Assembly (NCBI GenBank): GCA_037013495.1 | Contig: CM072807.1 | Span: 15,999,001 to 16,063,000, forward strand | DNA from: Hippophae tibetana | Lineage: Eukaryota; Streptophyta; Magnoliopsida; Rosales; Elaeagnaceae | DNA length: 64,000 bases | Direction of reading: 5' to 3' | Part shown: piece by piece, positions 58,634 to 64,000 of the stretch | How positions within the stretch are numbered: the stretch's first letter is position 1 | How the letters are laid out: every line of letters starts with the position of its first letter | Translations under genes and position numbers: made by a program | The notes under the pieces: generated by a model | Told to the model about the DNA's origin: nothing | The model's database searches: none | The model's input: only the letters and a program-made list of their open reading frames with translations

Positions 58634-59545
58634 AACTACTACAAAAAGAGGTATATAAGTCGATATGTAAAGTCGGTTTTTGGAGAAAAACCAACTTATA
58701 ATGAATTTAAAGTTGGTTCGGTGTAGAACCAAGCCTATCCACGTAATACGTAGCATCGGTTGACGTATCGAATCGATGTTATCCACGTAGGACGTAGCTT
58801 CGGTTGATGTGTCGAACCGACACTACACACGTGGATAGCGTCGGTTGACACCTGGAACCGACACTACACACGTGGATAGCGTCAGTTGACACGTAGAACC
58901 GACGCTACACACGTGGATAAATTCTTTTCTTTTCTTTCTTCTCCAAATAGAAACTATTCCATATGTTGCATAACTCTCAAAAACCTAAAACCTCATCCAC
59001 TTATCCTCCATTCTTTCTCATTTTCTGGCCACCTACGACCACCATTTTCAGCACCGGTTAGTGGGTTTTCTTCCTCTCTAACTAATCTTTTAGATCCTCT
59101 ATTTTTTAAAGCGAAATACTCAAATTTTTTACACACATTCCTCACTTACAAAACACCATTTTTTCTTCATTTTCTTCATTTTGTCACTTTATTTTACTCT
59201 TCTAAGTATTTTTATTATTCATATTTTTTCTGTTATTATGTGTATAAATTTTTATATTGTATAATGTAAGTTTGTATTATAAACATCAAGAGAATAATAC
59301 ACCGTGATATTTTTTCTGCTATTAATTAATATTTGATTTTTTAATTATTTGTATTGCTTAAACTATTTGCAAACTGATTTTAGTTTTTTTTTACTCGAAT
59401 ACAGATTTTTATTTGAGTATAATAGAAAATGAGTAAATTAAAAAAAAATTAAAGTCGTTTCATCTCATGAATCGACTTTAAATTTTAAGTCATTTAATTT
59501 AAAGTCGGTTAAAAACTGACTTTAATGCCTATTTTTGTAGTAGTG
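58634..59545. mobile_element. Non-autonomous CACTA derivative, 912 bases
   Basis: The left end is AACTACTACAAAAA (first base changed from C). The right end, reverse complemented, is CACTACTACAAAAATAGGCA. The flanking triplets are ATG on both sides (58631-58633 and 59546-59548). The subterminal array (58735-58915) repeats AACCGACACTACACACGTGGA-type motifs found at 41015-41110. The segment 58960-59290 aligns with the reverse complement of 40600-40990 of the large CACTA element. It therefore consists of the two ends of that family with the genes deleted. The open frame across 58886-59269 is not a gene. Confidence 0.93.
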
Positions 59546-60060
59546 ATGAGTTTATGGTAGATCAAACAATGAAAAATAAACAAACCGACATGTAAATTTT
59601 CAATTTCAATCCTCATGTTTGAACGATTTTTTCATTACCGTTACATTTTACAATTGTTTTAAGTTTTCCAGCATTCTTAATTTATAAGTTAGTCTAAACA
59701 TTTTACTACATTCCATGCAAAGCAGATGGTATATTCTAGAAATGCCAAATGTTTTTTTTTAAATGGAAATCATCAACAATTTAGTATCTTTCAAGGATAG
59801 TTTAAATCCAGAAATATGCTCCATTTTTGACTTGGCTTTCTATCCTTATTAATGCTTACATATTTTTTCTATGCCTGAAACTCCTTTGCATCCTCTGTTA
59901 TTTTGAAAGTTTTTCTTTTCTTTTTTTATGGGGACATGAGATGCTCTTGACACATTTTTCTTAATATTATTGAAGTTGTTTTTGGCTAGAAACATGTTAA
60001 AGTTTGATTGTTATCTATGCACATATGTTATTCTAGTTTTTTTTACTGTTTTCTTTTTCA
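59546..60060. other. AT-rich DNA, no feature seen
   Basis: No gene, repeat or clear motif was recognised between the small CACTA and the minisatellite. Confidence 0.4.
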
Positions 60061-60067
60061 TGGTAGG

Positions 60068-60327
60068 CAGGCACCAGTACAAGGCACAGCAACATCAGGC
60101 GCACCAGCACATTAGGTGTACCAACATACTAGGCACACCAGCGCACCAAGCTCACCAATGCATCAGGCGCACCACCACATAGCACACCTGGCCCACCAGT
60201 GCACCAGTCGTACCAACACACGAGGCCCACCAGTGCACCAATCGTACCAACACACGAGGCCCACCAGTGCACCAGTCGTACCAACACACGAGGCCCACCA
60301 GTGCACCAGGCGTACCAACCCAGTGTA
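60068..60327. repeat. 34-base minisatellite, GC-rich
   Basis: Three nearly identical 34-base units start GTACCAACACACGAGGCCCA from about 60209. They are preceded by more degenerate units (ACCAGCGCACCA, CACCAATGCATCAGG). The unit is not a multiple of three, so all plus and minus frames read repeats such as PPVHQ or ALVGL. The open frames here are therefore artefacts of the array. Confidence 0.9.
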
Positions 60328-60549
60328 GTAGAGCCTATGGTATTTTCCTTTTCTTTACACTTCTGTTGATGTAATCGCAAACTTGATTATGTTGATTTGA
60401 AATATATTTATAAATGCTTGTAATTAATAATAAAAATTTAGTTTTTAATAGTAAGGTTTTATTATGTTTTAGTATATAATAAACTTTCAAATGTAATTAT
60501 ACTTTTAATTTTAGTATAATATGATTTTTAATATTATATTTTTTTTTTA

Positions 60550-61187
60550 ATTTATGCATACCCTATGGCCTCGGTTATTGAAAGACTGAGGTCATAGGAC
60601 ATGTCTATGTTTAGAAATGGGCATAGAGACGGGCAGGGACGGTTTTTGATATAATTTTCCCCAAATCGAATTATAAAACCTATACCTAAAATTGCTCGAA
60701 AATCGTTATGGTTCGGGGATGTTTTTTTACCCGCGGGTAACGGTTCAGGGATGGTTATGAAAAAAAAATCGAAAAAACTCGAAATATATATATAATTAAT
60801 TTCGTTTATGAATGGGTACGGTTTTTAGTATAACCGTAATCGAACCGTATCTGTTGTTTCATGTTTAATTTTTACCCAAAATCGTCCATGTCCCCGAAAT
60901 TTACCGGTTAAAAATTGAACCACCGATTTAGATAACCGAACCCACTGTTTTTTGCCTATCCCTATCTATGGCCTCGATTATTGAAAAACCAAAGCCATAA
61001 GACATGTATATAGTCTCGGTTATTGAAAGATCGAGACTATAGGATATGTTTATGGTATCAATTAAAAAACTGAAGTCATAGGATAACAATCTATATTTTT
61101 TCTCATTTAGATCTCAGTTTTTATAACCGTTATTTTATGCCTACAATCATTGTTAAAAATCGAGATCATATGTACCTTTTGTAGTAC
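60550..61187. mobile_element. CACTA-like element end with subterminal repeats
   Basis: A motif near CTATGGCCTCGGTTATTGAA, followed by its complement AGACTGAGGTCATAGG, recurs about five times (60570-60600, 60965-61000, 61014-61045, 61050-61085 and degenerate further on). It ends at ACCTTTTGTAGTACT, whose reverse complement AGTACTACAAAAGGT resembles a CACTA end. The opposite end was not found. A second element interrupts the array at 60615-60966. Confidence 0.6.
60615..60966. mobile_element. hAT-like MITE nested in the CACTA-like repeats
   Basis: The segment starts TTAGAAATGGGCATAGAG and ends TTTTTGCCTATCCCTATC, imperfect inverted repeats of the GGGCA/TGCCC kind common in plant hAT MITEs. The flanks TCTATGTT and TCTATGGC match at six of eight bases. 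Inside are inverted CGGTTTTT/AACCGT and ACCGGTTAAA-type words. The motif array of the surrounding element resumes directly after it. Confidence 0.6.
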
Positions 61188-64000
61188 TCATATAATTCAT
61201 TATCTATCAATTGAAAACATATGTATAAAATACACCATATATACTACCCTTAATTATTAAAATAGGATTATTATTTTTTAAAAGTTTATTTAAAAAATGA
61301 AATAAATATCTCAAAAATTTATAATAATAAAATAATATCTTAATAATATTTAATTAAATGATATTTAATATTAAATAAATATAAATAATTATATTTTAAA
61401 AAAATCCTATTATGAAAGTGGAGTTATATTCTTTTAATAATTAAAATATATTTGATAAATATAAGGAATCTTATTTTTTATAATAAGGTAAAAAAGTATT
61501 TTATCATTTTCCCGATTCCTTTACACGTGATGGTCATAATAATGCAGAGCTGACTTACTTACAAAATACGTCATGTTACCAAAGATGTCACAGTACACAA
61601 CAAGTTGTGCAATACTGAGAGATGTTAACTACTCTTTTATCATAAAGTTATAACTGATAAATCAACTTAATACTGATATGGACGACAAAGCCAAAATTCC
61701 ACTAGTGTGATGTATTTTTAAAAATAAAAATAAAAATAAATAAATAAAATTTTATTAAATATAAAAAGTTATGATCTTGATAAAAAATTATTAATCTAAA
61801 TATATAAGTAATCAAAATTATTAAACAAAAATGTAAAACTTTCTTAAACATGCATAAAAAAACTTTGAGTTTTTACATTTTAATCTATTATAAAGTTCTT
61901 AATTAATTTACTCTTTAGATACTCTAAATAACATATTGATCATTTTTTTAAAAAAAAATCTTAATATTATAACATTTAACAATCTTCTTCGACAGCACAA
62001 ATTTAAATAAATATCTCAATTGATAAGAAAAAAAACTTTAACTTGTATATATGGCATAAACTATCATACATGCTTAAATAAGAAAAATCATCCTAAAATC
62101 ATATTTAATTGAAGAAATAATATATTTTTATTCAAAATAACTAGCAAAATAAACCTAACGGTGAGAGAATCTTGTATCTCTCCGGCATAAAATAAATTAA
62201 TTAAATTTTTGAAGGATTTAGAGAAAAAAGAAAAGAATAAGATTTCCGGAACAAATGTTAAAAATGCTTCTAAATCCAAAAAATATTTAGAAATTTGTGC
62301 TTCCACTAGTCTTAAGTACAAAAAAACATTTAGAAAGTTGTGCTTCCACTAGTTTTAAGTTCAAGTATGAAGTTATATACCTATTACAAGACAAATGATG
62401 GATTAATTTAGTTACTTTTTTTAAAAATATAGTTTATATGTATACTTATTAAGATACAATTCAAATACGTTACATTTACAAAATAAATTGATCATAGAAA
62501 TTAGTGTTATTTCATTTGTTAGTTTACAAAATAAACTCTTATGATATATTTTTTAAGATAATAAACTTATACTACAACACTCATACTTCATAGAATAAAG
62601 TGATTTTTTTTTTTTGGGTTAAAAACATCCTACTTAGTTTATCATTTTTCCTATATTATTTATCATTCATATTTAATGGTTAATTCAAGACTTAATTATT
62701 ATTATTATTATTATTATGTTATTTAAAAATATTAATTATTTTATGTGTTTTTAAAATTTTAAATTACTTTTCAAAATTTTAGACATTTGTACCTAATTCC
62801 TTATTTTTTTTAAGAGGCAAATAGTTCCTTATTTAACAATTAATACATAAATATAATATTTTAATTGATATTGATTAATTTATATATACTATTTACCTTA
62901 TAATTCAGATGATATCAATGTTACGTTAATGTGTGGCCTTTAACTTGCAGGATCAAGTCCCACTGAATTATGTTTTTGTCTTCCTTTCTGATAGATAAAT
63001 TAAAATAAAATAATAATTTATAGATAATTATTCAAATGAATATCGTATGGGTATTAATGGAACTCATTATGACACTTAATAAGTTAATTTCTAACCTAAA
63101 TTAACCTTAAGAAGTTAACAATTTCCATGACAGTTGTAAAATTTGAATTTATTAACAAAATTTTAAAAACATTAAGACTAAACTATATCATTTAAAAGCT
63201 TAGAGTCGCGAAAAGTCAGTTAAATTTAGTACCAACAAAAAAAAAATCTAAACAACTTTAGAAAGGAATCAAAATATCGATACGACAAATACCTAACAAG
63301 TGAGCAGCAGTTAAAGTCTTACAGTTTTAAATTTGATTTTTATTTTTTTTTAAATTCAACTATATATAATTTTATTAGATATATTAAAGATCTAAAATTT
63401 AAGTTCTAATTACTAGTAATATAATTATTTAAAAAAAATTTATCTACAACCTACTAAAATAAAAAATCTAAACAATCAACATAAAATATACCCTTTAAAT
63501 AAAAATATTAAAGACACGTAAATTTATATTAATTTTTATATCTATATTACTTATATTTTATCACGTGATAATATTATTTAAAATATTAAATTATTTCTTT
63601 AATTTTTAAAATAATCATTGCCTAAATTATATCATTTTCAATCCTTCAAAACATGAGAATTAGGTGAAAAGATTTTACTATTGCGTATTGATTAAAGTTC
63701 TGTTCAAAAATTGACACTTTATAATTTATAATTTATGTTATTAATAATGAAACTCGAAACTGAAAAAGTATATCTGAGGGAAATAAATCCTAGTGGTTCT
63801 CTAACTCACTTCGTTCGTCTTGATATTTTTTAGATCTTACATAGAGTTAATCTGCTGATAAATTTTCTTCTTTTTATTTTAATTTAATAAAGCTAATCGT
63901 GGTGTTTTTTCGTTTAAGGATTATGTATTTAATTATGATTTTAATAAATTTTTAAATTAAGAAAATTTATATAGACTTATAAAGACTTTCATTGATTTTA
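61188..64000. other. AT-rich region, no gene seen
   Basis: Only short frames of low complexity are present. It holds one small tandem duplication (62278-62363), an ATT run near 62695-62717 and many poly(A)/poly(T) runs. Confidence 0.5.
62278..62363. repeat. Two tandem copies of a 43-45-base unit
   Basis: AAA(T/C)ATTTAGAAA(T/G)TTGTGC is followed by TTCCACTAGT(C/T)TTAAGT in both copies, with about five differences. Confidence 0.85.

Noticed and set aside
58886-59269. 127-codon plus-strand frame
   Set aside because: It lies inside the non-autonomous CACTA element and corresponds to the non-coding leader region of the large element.
60116-60380. His/Thr-rich and Gly/Val-rich frames on both strands
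   Set aside because: They are by-products of the 34-base minisatellite, whose period is not a multiple of three.
1-64000. CRISPR arrays, tRNA genes, rRNA genes, or a novel defence-type gene cluster
   Set aside because: Nothing resembling these was seen; the sequence is plant nuclear DNA dominated by known classes of transposon.

Overview
This is AT-rich nuclear DNA from a flowering plant. The evidence is spliced plant genes with GT/AG introns, degenerate CCCTAAA telomere-type repeats, a MIR172 hairpin, and plant-type Copia, Gypsy, CACTA and hAT elements. I cannot name the species. The window is gene-poor and transposon-rich. Only three host loci can be supported: a decayed RNA polymerase subunit gene of the NRPB12/RPABC4 type (6391-8540, +), an apparently intact seven-exon DHHC protein S-acyltransferase of the PAT13/PAT14 type (10332-13450, -), and a microRNA gene of the MIR172 family (hairpin 54686-54821, -). 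No bacterial features, CRISPR arrays, rRNA or tRNA genes were seen.

Layout. 1-1640: telomere-like tandem repeat and AT-rich repeats. 1798-6308: a dead Ty1/Copia retrotransposon on the minus strand, inserted 82 bases upstream of the NRPB12-like start codon. 6391-8540: that gene, with exon structure preserved but an in-frame stop and a lost zinc ligand; a foldback MITE sits in its second intron. 8541-10331: a convergent intergenic space with a dispersed repeat. 10332-13450: the S-acyltransferase gene. 13600-25000: a graveyard of degenerate Gypsy LTRs and internal fragments, including a solo LTR inside another element (20418-22095) and tandem arrays of 80 and 81 bases.

26470-41788: a 15.3-kb CACTA (En/Spm-like) transposon with terminal repeats and a perfect 3-base target duplication (CTC). 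On its minus strand, from the right end, it carries remnants of TNP2 transposase, a PTTA-type transposase and an Ulp1-type cysteine protease. The protease gene contains a 540-base near-perfect inverted repeat. A Gypsy element (29506 to about 35975), with one LTR and two tandem diverged gag genes, is nested between the PTTA and Ulp1 genes and has lost its pol gene and 3' LTR.

42840-44880: a solo-LTR-like unit with a GC-rich promoter full of G-box motifs. 46000-56280: mostly low-complexity AT-rich DNA around MIR172, which has a plausible minus-strand TATA box at 55722-55729. 56291-61190: a cluster of small DNA elements. It includes an hAT-type MITE with an 8-base target duplication, a 912-base non-autonomous relative of the large CACTA, a 34-base minisatellite and a second CACTA-like end. 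61200-64000: AT-rich, with nothing recognised.

The window does not show an obviously new biological system. Its most informative signals are a retrotransposon insertion next to a decayed essential-gene paralogue, a clear parent/derivative CACTA pair, a hairpin-forming transposon segment, and the MIR172 locus in otherwise repeat-rich DNA.
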